A stretch of DNA of 30,334 nucleotides from Phycisphaerae bacterium. Lineage in GTDB: Bacteria > Planctomycetota > Phycisphaerae > Tepidisphaerales > Tepidisphaeraceae. Both the position numbers and the translations under genes were made by a program. The stretch lies in assembly GCA_030448225.1 (NCBI GenBank), contig JAUJNJ010000070.1:1-30334 (forward strand), read 5' to 3'. Positions 17,012 to 26,830 of the stretch are shown piece by piece (the stretch's first letter is position 1; every line of letters starts with the position of its first letter). The notes below the pieces were generated by a model. It made no database searches. It saw only the letters and a list, made by a program, of their open reading frames with translations, and had not been told where the DNA came from.

Positions 17012-18232
17012 CTACTCGACGAGCGACGCGCCCGCGGCGGCGCCCGTGAAGAAGACGCTCGGCGTGAGGTTGAACTTCGCGCGGTACGCGCGGGTGATAT
17101 CGCGGCGGAGCGGGTCGAGCGTGTCGGGGCGGGCGAGCGCGACGACGCAGCCGCCGAACCCGCCGCCGGTCATCCGCGCGCCGTACACGCCGTCGACGCG
17201 GGCGGCGTGCTCGACGAGGAAGTCGACCTCCGGGCAGCTCACCTCGAAGTCCTCGCGCAGCGACGCGTGGCTCTGCCCCATCAGCGCGCCGGCCTCGGCG
17301 TAGCGGCCGGCGCCGAGGTGGGCGGCGAACTCGGTCGTGCGGGCGTTCTCGCTCACGACGTGCCGGCAGCGGCGGAACGTGACGTCGTCGATCCGCCCGG
17401 CGGCGGTGTCGACCTCGGTGGGCGTCACGTCGCGCAGCTTCGTCACGCCCGGCCGGCCCTGGCGGAAGTAGGCGGCGCCGGCCTCGCACTGGGCGCGGCG
17501 CTCCGCGTACGCGCCGCTGGCGAGGTCGTGCTTCACCGTGCTGTTGATGACCACGACCGCGAGGCGGCCCGGGTCGATCGCGACGTGGGTGGCGGCGAGC
17601 GAGCGGCAGTCGAGGAGCATCGCGTGCCCGGCGCGGCCGCGGGTGACGATCGTCTGGTCCATGATGCCGCATGGCACGCCGGCGAACGCGTGCTCGGCGC
17701 GCTGGCAGAGCTTCACGAGGTCGACGTCGTTCATCGTCGCGCCGGCGACGGCGAGCAACGCGCGGGCCGTGCCCACCTCGACGGCCGCGCTGCTCGAGAG
17801 CCCGCCGCCCGGCGGGAGCGTGTTGTCGATCAGCGCGTCCATCCCCACCAGCGGCACGCCCGCCGCCGCCAGCCCCGCCGCCACGCCGCGCACGTAGTTG
17901 GCCCAGGCCGGCTCGCCGCGCCCGATGGGCGCGCGGACGGAGAACTCCACGACGCGCCCGGGGTAGAGCGTCGACGCGACGCGCACGAGGCCGTCATGCC
18001 GCGCCCGGCAGGTGACGAGCACGTGCGGCTCGATCGCCATCGGGAGCACGAACCCGTCGTTGTAATCCGTGTGCTCGCCGATCAGGTTCACGCGGCCCGG
18101 CGCGCGCACCGCGCGCAGGCGCCCGCCCGCGTGGCCGGCGGCGTGATCGGCGGGGCCGAAGACGGACTCGAACCGCTCCTGCAGCGCGTCGCTCGCCGCG
18201 TCGGCCGTCATCGGGTCGGATGCTATCGACAT
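17012..18232 (-). CDS. galK: Galactokinase
   Basis: A 406-aa GHMP-family kinase that phosphorylates galactose to galactose-1-phosphate, the first Leloir step. The galactokinase signature GRVNLIGEHTDYNDG is at residues 46-60, the ATP loop PPGGGLSSSAA at 140-150, the catalytic Asp in CGIMDQ at residue 192, and the C-terminal motif GGGFGG is present. The ATG at 18232 has a GGAG box 9 nt upstream. The gene is intact. It lies downstream of the galactofuranose-importer genes on the same strand, separated by a heptamer repeat, implying a shared galactose pathway. No galT or galE is in the window. Confidence 0.95.
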   Translation of the reverse strand: MSIASDPMTADAASDALQERFESVFGPADHAAGHAGGRLRAVRAPGRVNLIGEHTDYNDGFVLPMAIEPHVLVTCRARHDGLVRVASTLYPGRVVEFSVRAPIGRGEPAWANYVRGVAAGLAAAGVPLVGMDALIDNTLPPGGGLSSSAAVEVGTARALLAVAGATMNDVDLVKLCQRAEHAFAGVPCGIMDQTIVTRGRAGHAMLLDCRSLAATHVAIDPGRLAVVVINSTVKHDLASGAYAERRAQCEAGAAYFRQGRPGVTKLRDVTPTEVDTAAGRIDDVTFRRCRHVVSENARTTEFAAHLGAGRYAEAGALMGQSHASLREDFEVSCPEVDFLVEHAARVDGVYGARMTGGGFGGCVVALARPDTLDPLRRDITRAYRAKFNLTPSVFFTGAAAGASLVE

Positions 18233-18310
18233 CGTTATGAACTCCGGCTGGCGGGACCGACGAACGGGCAATCGGTCAGGTCGTGCGAATAAGTCGCCGT
18301 CGTCGTCGTC

Positions 18311-18393
18311 GTAGTGCGTAAGTAGAGCGCAGTAGACCCGGGCGGCTTCTTCTTTCCTTACGCACTACGCACTACGCACTACGCACTACGCAC
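18311..18393. repeat. CGCACTA heptamer array with inverted partner
   Basis: Four tandem CGCACTA units plus CGCAC run from 18361. GTAGTGCGTAAG (18311-18322) is a perfect inverted match to CTTACGCACTAC (18357-18368), so the RNA can fold back. It fills most of the gap between ytfQ and galK and could work as a transcript-end or RNA-stability hairpin. Confidence 0.8.
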
Positions 18394-18399
18394 CAGTCC

Positions 18400-19475
18400 T
18401 CAATACGCCCGCGTCGCGATCGCGTCCTTCGCCATCGACTGGTCGTAGAGCTTGTCCTCCACGATCGTCTGCTTCGGCAGCGTCTCGCCGGCAACGGCCT
18501 TCTGAACCGCGTCGAACGCGGCGGGGCCGAGCAGCGGGTTGCACTCGACCGTGCAGTTGAGCTTCCCGTCGACCATCGCCTGGAACGCGTCCTTCACGCC
18601 GTCGATCGACACGATGATGATGTCCTGGCCCGGCTTCTTGCCCGCGGCCTCGATCGCCTGGATCGCGCCCAGGGCCATCTCGTCGTTGTGGGCGTAGACC
18701 GCGTTGATCTGCGCGCCCTCGGGGCTCTTGAGGAACGCCTCCATCACTTCCTTGCCGCGCGAGCGGGTGAACTCGCCGGTCTGGGTCTTGATGATCTTCA
18801 TCCCCGGGTGCTTGGCGATCGCCTCGCCGAACCCCTTCTTGCGGTCGATCGCCGGCGCCGCGCCGGGCGTGCCCTGGAGCTCGGCGACGTTCGCCTTGCC
18901 GTTCGTCTTCTTCGCCAGCCACTCGCCGGCCATGCGCCCCTCGGCGACGAAGTCGGAGGCGATCAGCGTCGTGTAGAGCGAGTCGTCGCCGACGTCCACG
19001 CCGCGGTCGACGAGGATCACCGGATCTTCGCCTGCCGACTTCCTTCAGCAGCAGCTCCCACCCGGTCTCGACGACCGGGGCGAGGATGATCGCGTCGACG
19101 CCCTGGGCGACGAACGTGCGGAGCGACTTGATCTGGTTCTCCTGCTTCTGCTGGGCGTCGGAGAACTTCAGGTCGACGCCGCGCTTCTCGGCCTCGGAGC
19201 GGATCGAGTTGGTCTCGGCCGTGCGCCAGCTGCTCTCGGGCGCCGATCTGGGAGAACCCGACGGTCAGGCCCTTCATGCCGCCCTCGCCCCCGCCGCCGC
19301 CGCCGCCGGTCGTGGTGGCCGCGCCACCGCCGCCGGTGCCGGACGAGCTGCTCGACGAGGAGTCGTCGCACCCGCCGCCGCCGAGGGCGGAGAGCCCGCA
19401 GGCGAGGGCGGCCGAAAAGAACAGGGGAGGGGCGGCGTCGACGGGCGAGGGCGCGTGGGGGCGAGGAGGGCGCAT
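18400..19475 (-). CDS. ytfQ: Galactofuranose-type ABC substrate-binding lipoprotein (YtfQ family)
   Basis: About 355 aa. The N-terminus has a short hydrophobic leader and Cys (LSALGGGGCDD), then a Ser/Gly/Thr-rich tether. The binding domain begins LTVGFSQIGAE and includes VDLKFSDAQQKQENQIKSLR, FVAQGVDAIILAPVVETGWE, LVDRGVDVGDDSLYTTLIAS, GTPGAAPAIDRKKGFGEAI, VYAHNDEMALGAIQAIEAAG and IVSIDGVKDAFQAM. These match the galactofuranose-binding protein YtfQ of E. coli closely as recalled. Frame changes near 19240 and 19020 are probably assembly errors. The ATG at 19475 has an AAAGGGA box and lies 3 nt after the yjfF stop. Confidence 0.92.
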
Positions 19476-19478
19476 GGC

Positions 19479-20505
19479 TTAGGTCCCTTTCCGCTGGATG
19501 AGTTTCTGCAACAGGATGAAGACGAGCAGCAGCACGCCGATGGCGATGCGCGTCCACCAGGAGCTGAGCGTGCCCTGGAAGTCGATGCCGGTCTGGATGA
19601 TGCCGAAGATCAGGATGCCGAAGAACGTGCCGGCGAGCGACCCTGACCCGCCGCTGAGCAGCGTGCCGCCGACCACGACCGCCGCGATCGCGTCGAGCTC
19701 GGCTCGCCGGCCGCCGTGGCGTTGCCGGAGGTGGTGAAGATCGTGTAGACGACCCCGGCCAGCGCCGAGCAGAACCCGCCTGCGCCGCGTAGACGCGCAC
19801 CTTCGTGCGGCCGACTGGCAGGCCCATCAGCCCGGCCGACTGCTCGCTGCCGCCGATCGCGTAGCAGCTGCGGCCGAACTCGGTGGGCGCGGGCGAGGTA
19901 GATCGCGACGAGCAGCACGGCGAGGAACACGATCGCTACGAGCGGCAGCGACAGGCGGTCGCCGAGCGGGATCGCGACCCGACAACGCCGAGTAGAACGG
20001 GTGGTTGATCGACCGCGACTCGGTGCTGATCAGCAGCCCCAGCCCGCGGCAGAAGAACAGCCCGGCGAGCGTCACGAGGAACGCCGGCAGGTTGAAGTAG
20101 CGGATCAGGCTCCCCATCGCCGCGCCGAACAGCACGCCGAGCAGCAGCACGATCGGGATCACGACGGCCGGGTGCATCGCGGGCAGGCGGTCGGTCCCTT
20201 CACGAGCGTGGCGATCAGGATGCTCGAGTGCCGATCACGGCCCCCACCGACAGGTCGATCCCGCCGGAGAGGATGACGAACGTCAGCCTGACGGCGGCGA
20301 TGCCGAGGAACGCGTTGCCGGAGATGAAGTTCAGGAACACGCGGGCCGACGCGAAGCCCTCGAACGAGAGGGCGGCGACCGCGTAGAGGCAGGGCGCAGA
20401 CGACGATCGTCGCGAGCGGCAGGTTCTGCCGCGACAGACCGGGATGCGCCGGCCGGGCGGGCGCGTAGGCGAGCAAGCGGGGGCGAGTCGGTTGGCGGTG
20501 CTCAC
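19479..20505 (-). CDS. yjfF: Galactofuranose-type ABC permease (YjfF family), frameshifted
   Basis: About 340 aa with membrane segments throughout. Recognisable blocks are FLGIAAVRLTFVILSGGIDL, LIRYFNLPAFLVTLAGLFFC, ESRSINHPFYSALS and, at the end, VGGTLLSGGSGSLAGTFFG and GTLSSWWTRIAIGVLLLVF, the pattern of E. coli YjfF. The start is a GTG at 20505 overlapping the ytfT stop (GTGA). At least four frame changes (for example near 20225, 19985, 19890 and 19700) split it; the coherent blocks in all frames argue for assembly errors. It pairs with YtfT to form the channel. Confidence 0.88.
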
Positions 20506-21698
20506 GCGGCCCCTCCCCGCTCGTCGCGTCGACGGGGACGACCTCGAACCCGGCGGCATGTTTCTGCCGCGGGCCGCGGGGCGACGGCCTTGATCTTCGC
20601 CCGGAACGCGTCCGACTGGAGCAGGCAGACGCCGACGATCAGCGGCGCTGCCTTGAGCACGTAGGTTGCTTCCTGCGGCACGCCGCGGGTGAGGATCGTG
20701 GTGGTGAGCGTCTGGATCAGCAGCGCCCCGATGATCGAGCCGATCAGCGAGAACCGCCCGCCGGTGAGGGCGGTGCCGCCGATGCTGACGGCGAGGATCG
20801 CGTCGGCTGAGTAGAGGCCGGCGTTGTTCGCGTCGGCGCGGATGTCGGCCGCCACGACCAGCCCCGCCACGCCCGCGCGCACAGCCCGCTGAAGACGTAG
20901 GCGGCGAGCTTCACCGAGCGGGCGTTGATGCCGGCGTAGCGGCTGGCGGTCGGGTTGTTGCCGACCGACTCGACGAACAGCCCCAGCGCCGTGCCCCGCG
21001 CCAGCCACGCCGTGACCGCGAGCACGGCCGCCACGATGAACAGCGGGAACGGCAGGCCGAACAGGAACCCGGCCCCGAGGTAGGACAAGTTCGGGTCGTT
21101 GAACGTGATGATCTGTCCGTCGGTCAGCAGTTGCGCCACGCCGCGGCCGGCGACCATCAGGATGAGCGTTGCGACGATCGGCTGCACGTCCACGAGCGAC
21201 ACGAGCACGCCGTTCCACAACCCGGCAAGCAGCGACACGACCAAGACGATGAGGATGACGGCCGTGACCGATCCGCCGACGTTGACGTTCTCGAACACGC
21301 CCCCCGCCGGCCGGGCGATGAGCCCCGCCGCCACGGCCCCGGCGATCGCCATGACGCCGACGGACAGGTCGACGCCGCCGGTGGCGATCACGAGCGTCAT
21401 GCCGAGCGACAGGAGCATGAGCGGCGCGCAGCGGTTGAGGATGTCGATCACGCTGCCGAAGAGCTTCCCGTCGGGCACCCCACGCGAAAGAACCCTCGGT
21501 GAACATGAAGTTGAACAAGGCAGGCCGCCGCCGCCAGCGGCCAGACGATGCCGGCCCCCGCGCAAGCCGCTGAGGCGCCGCGCCGACAAAGGCGGGCCGC
21601 ATTGTCAGCGCATGCCCGGCGCATGAGCCGGCGGCGGTACTCGCCGATGCCTGCACGGCGGCCGCGTCAGCGGCGGGATTGGGTGACGTCTCTAACAT
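20502..21698 (-). CDS. ytfT: Galactofuranose-type ABC permease (YtfT family), frameshifted
   Basis: About 395 aa including a low-complexity N-terminal extension. The core reads GKLFGSVIDILNRCAPLMLL, LGMTLVIATGGVDLSVG, VQPIVATLILMVAGRGVAQL, LTDGQIITFNDPNLSYLG, then in another frame NNAGLYSADAILAVSIGGTA and LTGGRFSLIGSIIGALLIQT. This order matches YtfT. The ATG at 21698 has a GGAG box 6 nt upstream. Frame changes lie near 21490 and 20880. The 147 bp upstream (21699-21845) are relatively AT-rich and may hold a promoter. Confidence 0.9.
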   Translation of the reverse strand: MLETSPNPAADAAAVQASASTAAGSCAGHALTMRPAFVGAAPQRLARGPASSGRWRRRPALFNFMFTEGSFAWGARREALRQRDRHPQPLRAAHAPVARHDARDRHRRRRPVRRRHGDRRGRGGGAHRPAGGGRVRERQRRRIGHGRHPHRLGRVAACRVVERRARVARGRAADRRNAHPDGRRPRRGATADRRTDHHVQRPELVLPRGRVPVRPAVPAVHRGGRARGHGVAGAGHGAGAVRRVGRQQPDRQPLRRHQRPLGEARRLRLQRAVRAGVAGLVVAADIRADANNAGLYSADAILAVSIGGTALTGGRFSLIGSIIGALLIQTLTTTILTRGVPQEATYVLKAAPLIVGVCLLQSDAFRAKIKAVAPRPAAETCRRVRGRPRRRDERGGAA

Positions 21699-21845
21699 GC
21701 GCTCCGGGTTTTGCTTCTGATAAATGCCGTCGTCCGATCAGGTCGTTTAACAACATGACAATTCACCTTGGGGATACGGAGAACGCCACGTTCTACGGGG
21801 CGACCAGTGGAGCTGTTCACTTTTGCAGGTGCCGCGTCTACCGCT

Positions 21846-22395
21846 TCAACGGTTCATGTGATAATTGACCAACTCGTAAAAGCCCAGCAGCACCAGCAGG
21901 CTCCGTTGTCGGAAGGCCGCCGAAGCTGTCGTTGATATGCGCACGCGGTAGCCGGTCCACGACCAAAACAGTGTTCGCAACATAAGTAGTAAGTCGGCCC
22001 CAGCCGCAAACCGGACCTGCGTCGCATCTCGCCCAAGCCGCACCAAGTGCTGCCGAAGTCCTTGAAGATCGTAAGGTCGTCGCCGATGCGAATCTCTGCC
22101 CCCGCATTGTGGCGGACACTCCACCGTCGGCGTCTTGGCGCCGCACGAACTTCTGGCGGCGGCAATGGCAGCGTCCAAAAAGGTACTTCTGGCCGATTCA
22201 CCTGGAGCGTCCACTTCTTGTCGTGCTCCGCGAAGATCGCACGCTGCGAGAGTCACGCCGAGCTTGTATTCTTGACCGGTGCGGCCACTTAATTTCTTCC
22301 CACTCGGCTTTGGAATAGTCCCAAGACCATTGAAACGTTTCGTGCTCCACGGCCTGCGGCTGGTATTCAAGGGGTTGCTGCCGCATGAGAATCAT
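21846..22395 (-). CDS. Unknown protein inside the importer operon, frameshifted
   Basis: About 180 aa in three frames. It starts MILMRQQPLEYQPQAVEHET and continues FQWSWDYSKAEWEEIK; later blocks are AEIRIGDDLTIFKDFGSTWC and LLVLLGFYELVNYHMNR, with stop at 21846. Trp-, Tyr- and Cys-rich stretches and lower GC than its neighbours set it apart from the transport genes. The ATG lies 14 nt after the stop of the preceding small membrane protein, with GGAG nearby, so these two form a pair. No family recognised. Confidence 0.5.
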
Positions 22396-22409
22396 CAACT
22401 CCGCGACCG

Positions 22410-22705
22410 CTACCGCCACAGGGCGACAACGATAGCTACGAATGCGATCAGCCCCATGATCAGTCCTTGGATCACCGCCGACGACGATCGCCATGGTGCG
22501 GGCCCGGGCCAACGCCGACAGCGTCTCCTCCTGCACGCGGAACTGGTTCATCCGAAACTGTTCGGCCTCCGCCTGCGATTGATCGAGCACCGCACCGGTC
22601 TTCCGCTGATCCTCCCTGCAGGAGTCCGTGATACGGCGATACTCACGCTTGTAGATCGCGGATCTCACGAAGAAGCCCGATCATCTCGTCCTTGTCGTCA
22701 CCCAC
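22410..22705 (-). CDS. Small coiled-coil protein with C-terminal membrane anchor, frameshifted
   Basis: About 97 aa from a GTG at 22705 with an AAGGGAG box. The start VGDDKDEMIGLLREIRDLQA leads into a charged helical region (YKREYRRITDSCREDQRKTG, then QSQAEAEQFRMNQFRVQEE) likely to form a coiled coil. In another frame it ends with a hydrophobic helix, VIQGLIMGLIAFVAIVVALW, just before the stop at 22410. Frame changes are near 22655 and 22490. It lies 23 nt after ytfR, before the unknown gene at 21846. Function unknown; a tail-anchored partner of the next protein is possible. Confidence 0.55.
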
Positions 22706-22728
22706 GCGGCTCCCTTGCCTGCCGACCA

Positions 22729-24232
22729 TTAACGCGCGCCCGCGATCGTCGACATGATGTTCTGCTCGCTGATCCGCTCGCCGGTCAGTTCGGCCACCTT
22801 GTGGCGGTCGCGCAGGACGACCACCCGCCGGCAGCTTCGCACGACCTCTTCCAGTTCCGACGAGATGAACAGGATTGACATCCTCGCCGGCAGAGAGGAG
22901 TCCATGAGCTTGGCGATCTCGAACTTTCGCCGATGTCGATGCCGCGGGTCGGCTCGTCGAGGATGAGCAGCGCGGCGCGGCTCGGTCAGCAGCCAGCGGG
23001 CGAGGATCGCCTTCTGCTGGTTGCCGCCGCTGAGGAGTTTCACCGGCTTCTCCGCGTCGCTCGTGGCGATGCAGGGCCTTGATGTACTTGTCGGCGATCT
23101 CGTCTTTTGGGTCGTGCGCGACAGCCGGCGGAGCCACCCGCGGCGGGCCTGGAGGGCGAGCACGATGTTCTTCGGCACGCTGAGGTCGGGATGATGCCGG
23201 CCGCCTTGCGATCTTCCGGGCAGAACGCCAGCCGCCGGGCGACCGCCCGCCGCGGCGAGCGGAGCGCGGTGGCGACGCCGTCGATATGAAGTTCGCCGAG
23301 TCGGGCGTCGCCGTCGATGCCGAACAGGAGGCGGGCCGTCTCGGCGCTCCGGAGCCGAGCAGGCCGGCGAGGCCGACGACTTCGCCCCGCCGCAATCGAG
23401 GTCGATCGGCCTGATCGAGCCGCGCTTTCCAGCCCCTTGGCCGACAGGAACGGCTTACGGTCGTCGTCTTCCTTCGCCTCGTCGGCGGTGACGGGCTTCC
23501 ACCTCCGACGCCGGCCGGCCGATCATCTTGCCGATGAGCTCGGCCGCGGCAGGGCGGCGGCCTCGTACTCGCCGACGAGCGTGCCGCTGCGCAGGACCGT
23601 CATCCGGTCCGACACCGCGTAGACCTGGTCGAGGAAGTGGGTGACGAACACGATGCCGAGCCCTCGGCCTTGAGCTTATGCATCACGTCGAACAGGCGGG
23701 CGACCTCGTCGCGGTCGAGACTGGAGGTGGGCTCGTCGAGGATCAGCACCTTCGCCGACACGTCGACTGCCCGCGCGATGGCGACCATCTGCTGGATCGC
23801 GATCGGGTAGCTCGACAGCGGCCGGGTGACGTCGAGCGTCATGTTGAGGCGGGCCATCGCCTGACGGACTTCCTTGACGAAGGGTTCGCCAATCGATCCG
23901 GCCCACCAGTGCGCGGCTGGCGGCCGAGGAAGAGGTTCTCCGCGACCGAGAGGTCCTGGGATGAGATACCTCCTGGTAGACGGTGCTGATGCCGAGTGAC
24001 TGCGCCTCGCCGGTGGAGTGCGGGGTCGATCGGCTGACCGTCGAGCAGGGCCTCGCCGCCGCGCGGCGGTAGACGCCGGTGAGGACCTTGATGAGCGGAC
24101 TTGCCGGCCCCGTTCTCGCCGAAGGCGCGTGGACCTCGCCGCGCGCAGCGTGAAGTCGACGCCGTCGAGGGCTTCGACACCCGGGAACGCCTTGCTGAGC
24201 CCGCGGACTTGCAGGAGGGGCGACTGGTCCAT
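22729..24232 (-). CDS. ytfR: Galactofuranose-type ABC ATPase (YtfR family), frameshifted
   Basis: About 500 aa, the normal length for a double-ATPase sugar-importer subunit. The first ATPase half starts MDQSPLLQVRGLSKAFPGVE, has Walker A FGENGAGKS, signature-region SSYPIAIQQMVAIARAVD and Walker B VLILDEPTSSLD. The second half has VVGLAGLLGSGA, KLLSGGNQQKAILARWLL and the ending FISSELEEVVRSCRRVVVL. The start ATG is 24232 and the end ISEQNIMSTIAGAR at 22729. Roughly ten frame changes are needed, the highest density in the window. With ytfT, yjfF and ytfQ it completes the importer. Confidence 0.9.
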
Positions 24233-24717
24233 ACGACGTGCTGCTCTTACCGGTTTGTGCCGCACCCCCGCCGCGTCGTCCCGCCAAAGACTCGACGCCG
24301 GCTCACGAACTGAGGCACCGCAACGGGTAAGCCTACCGGGCGGCGGGCCGATTAATAGTAGGCTTTGCGTAGAACTTTGTAGAGATCGGGCCGGCGTGGT
24401 CGCTCGCAGAAACTATCGGGCTGCGCACTGCCTGCCCGGCAATCGCGTCCGCCGGAGATGGCCGCGGCGGGCGCGCGGAACCGGAAGAAACCGGTCGATC
24501 GTGCCGATCGTAGTGCCCGTGCGACCGGGCGCGGCGGACAATTGTTCGCAAAGAACAGCCGGGCGGCGCCGTGCGGTAGTGTGCGGGCGGCCCCTGTGGC
24601 GGGTGAAGGAGTGACGCGCCGTGGACGGAAGCGCCGGCGTGACGAGCACCTCGCCGTTGATGCGCCAAGTCCAAGAGCATGGGTCACGACGAGCCGAAAC
24701 GCGTCCCACGAAGCCGG
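24233..24717. other. Unassigned region upstream of ytfR
   Basis: About 485 bp. On the minus strand an ATG at 24721 overlaps the stop of the glycosyltransferase gene, and a frame ends ERPRRPDLYKVLRKAYY with TAA at 24352-24354, so a small, frame-broken gene is possible. No block reads convincingly as a known protein. The part next to ytfR (24240-24350) should contain the promoter of the importer operon. Confidence 0.3.
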
Positions 24718-25872
24718 TCATCGGAGACAATCGACCACCGGCCGGTCGGTGAGTTGCCGCCAAAGGTCCCGGCGGGCCTCAGCGTGAACCGGGGGAAAGG
24801 TTGCCTACGACGACGGCGTCGAACGGCGAGTTGGCGGGCGGCCTGATCGTCGACCACGTCGGCGCCGTGGCACCGGAACCCCGGCCGCCGAGGCGGGCGT
24901 CTGCGACGGCGACGACCGCCACGCGCCGTGCCGGGCGCGGCGCGGCGGCAGGCGAGCAGGTTCTGCCCCAGTCGACGAACAACACCTGCCGCGCGTCACG
25001 GGCGACGACCTGCTCGACGAACTGCGCCTCGATCTCCGCCACGCGGGCGAACGCCTCGAACGTCTCGGCGCGGACCTGGCCGGCGGCCCGCCCGCATCAC
25101 GAAGCGCGGGCGGCCGTCATACCCGCGCGGAAGCCGCGGTCGAAGGGTTCGTGGTTGTTCGCCCGCGCGGACGCGCGGTAGCGGGTCGATCAGGGCGCGG
25201 GGCGAACGGGACGACCCACTCGCCGGGAAAATATCGGGCGATCAGCAGCAGGTTGTTCCGCACGTCGAGTTCCGCCACGCGCTCGGGCATGCGGGCGGCG
25301 GGCGTCTTGCGGTGCGTGACGCGCAGGTCATCGAACCGGCGGATCGACCATCCGGCGTCGAGCAGCCGGAGCGACAGGTCGTACTCCTCGGCGGCCATGA
25401 AGAAATCGTCGGGCAGCCCGCCCGCCTGCCGCAGCGCCGCGACGCGGAAGCCGGTGCCGCAGCCGATGAAGACCGACGGGTACGCGCTGCACTCGCGCGA
25501 CGCGTCCGGCAGCGTGACCGTGCAGACCGCCGCCCCGAGCCGCGCGTCGGCCGCGAAGTGCGCGAGCATGCGCGGCACGCAGTCGGCGTCGGCGGGGAAC
25601 GAGTCGTCGTCGAGGAACATCACGACCTCGCCGCGCGCGACGGCGATCCCCGCGTTTTTCGCGCAGGGCCCGCGGTTCGCGTCCTGCCGCAGCACCCGCA
25701 CCGCCGGGAACGCCGCCGCGACGGCCGCGGCGGTGCCGTCGCCGCTGGCGTTGTCGACGACGATGATCTCGTACCGCCCTTGTCGGCAGCCCGCACCGCC
25801 CGACGGCCGCGAGCGTGCCGAGCAGCACGTCGCCGGTTGTGCGTCGAGATCACGAACGAGGATCAGCGGCAT
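24718..25872 (-). CDS. Family 2 glycosyltransferase with extra C-terminal domain, frameshifted
   Basis: About 385 aa. The GT-A core is clear: RYEIIVVDNASGDGTAAAVA, VLRQDANRGPCAKNAGIAVA, then VVMFLDDDSF with the DxD-type metal motif, and FMAAEEYDLSLRLLDAGWSI (acceptor-side ED motif region). After about residue 250 a second part reads AEIEAQFVEQVVARDARQVL, FVDWG, and VAVVAVADARLGGRG, then FDAVVVGNLSP and LWRQLTDRPVVDCLR before the stop at 24718; it looks like a small Rossmann-type domain. Start ATG at 25872, no good ribosome-binding site. Frame changes lie near 25790-25840 and in the C-terminal third. Donor and acceptor are unknown. Confidence 0.82.
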
Positions 25873-25896
25873 GAGGTGTGGGCGGAGAGTTCAAAT

Positions 25897-26028
25897 CCGC
25901 GGAGTCACGGAGACACGGAGGAAAGGCGGAGGATCAACACGGCGGAGTTCATCGGAAGCGTAGACGGGGCCCAAGTTTTCTTTCACGCATTCTCCCGCGT
26001 TTTCCTCCGCGTCTTTGCGTCTCCGCGG
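25897..26028. repeat. Paired-arm ACGGAG repeat element, diverged
   Basis: Arms 25897-25924 and 26001-26028, inverted, match at roughly 23 of 28 positions and carry CACGGAGACACGGAGGAAA and its counterpart. They frame 132 bp without a gene between two glycosyltransferase genes. The form matches the elements at 2735, 6170 and 11447 but with more mismatches, suggesting an older copy. Confidence 0.75.
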
Positions 26029-26039
26029 TTGCATTCCTC

Positions 26040-26830
26040 TCAGGCGGCAAAGTCGGCGATGAAGACCCCTTGAGGGGTGCAGCGGCGCGGGGTCAAAGGT
26101 GGTGGCGGCGGGCGTGCCGCGGGCGGGGAGGGCCCACTTGTCGAACAGCTTCGTCGTTGTCGGCGTTGCCCCGGCCGGCGTCGGCCGCGCAGGTCGTCGT
26201 CGTGCTCGTCGTGGTCGATGCGCGCCGTGCACCGCGGGCACGACTTCCAGGCCGGCGTGCCACACCTTCAGCGAGAAGTCGGGGTCGCCGTTGAGGAAGA
26301 ACCGCTCGTCGAACCCGCCGAGCCGGCGGAACAGGTCGAGCCGGCCGACGCCGAAGTTCGCGTAGAGCGTGCCGCGGACGTGCAGCAAGAACGCGGTGCC
26401 GCCGCCCGGGTCGTTCACCGCGTGAGCGACGTTGCGGTCGGTCGCGCGCGGTGGAACAGCGCGAGCAGGCCGACCGTCGGCCCGGCGGCGTCGAGTTGGG
26501 CGACGGCGGCGTCGTACGCGCCGGGGGCAGGGCGGGCGTCGTCGTTCAGCCAGGTGACGTACGCCCGCCGCCGCAGCAGAACCCTTGTTGGCCCCGCGCC
26601 CGGACGAACCCTTCCCGTCGCGCCTCGCGGACGACGCGGGCACGCGCCCCGTCGCCTGCAGCACCGAAGGACGGCGTGGTGTCGTCGGTGCTCGCGCCAT
26701 CGACGACGATCACCTCGTGCGCGCACGCCGTTCCCGCCGCCACGGCGGCGAGGCACCGCGCGGCAGCAGGCGCACGGTTGCAGGTCAGGATTACGATCGA
26801 CAGGTCGGTCGTGCCTCGCACGTCGTTCAT
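26040..26830 (-). CDS. Family 2 glycosyltransferase, frameshifted
   Basis: About 263 aa from the ATG at 26830. The core reads TTDLSIVILTCNRAPAAARC, HEVIVVDGASTDDTTPSF, then AYVTWLNDDARPAPGAYDAA with the NDD metal motif, FLLHVRGTLYANFGVGRLDL, and RRLGGFDERFFLNGDPDFSL, a typical acceptor-side block. It ends GVFIADFAA at 26040. Frame changes are near 26590, 26430 and 26150. It is in tandem with the next glycosyltransferase on the same strand, with a repeat element between. Probably in surface-glycan synthesis. Confidence 0.83.

Noticed and set aside
18361..18393. Short tandem array that might suggest a CRISPR
   Set aside because: Units are 7 nt with no spacers and no cas genes nearby; it is a simple heptamer repeat.
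22729..24232. Programmed frameshifting in ytfR
   Set aside because: Too many frame changes at unrelated sites and no slippery-site plus stem pattern; assembly indels explain them better.
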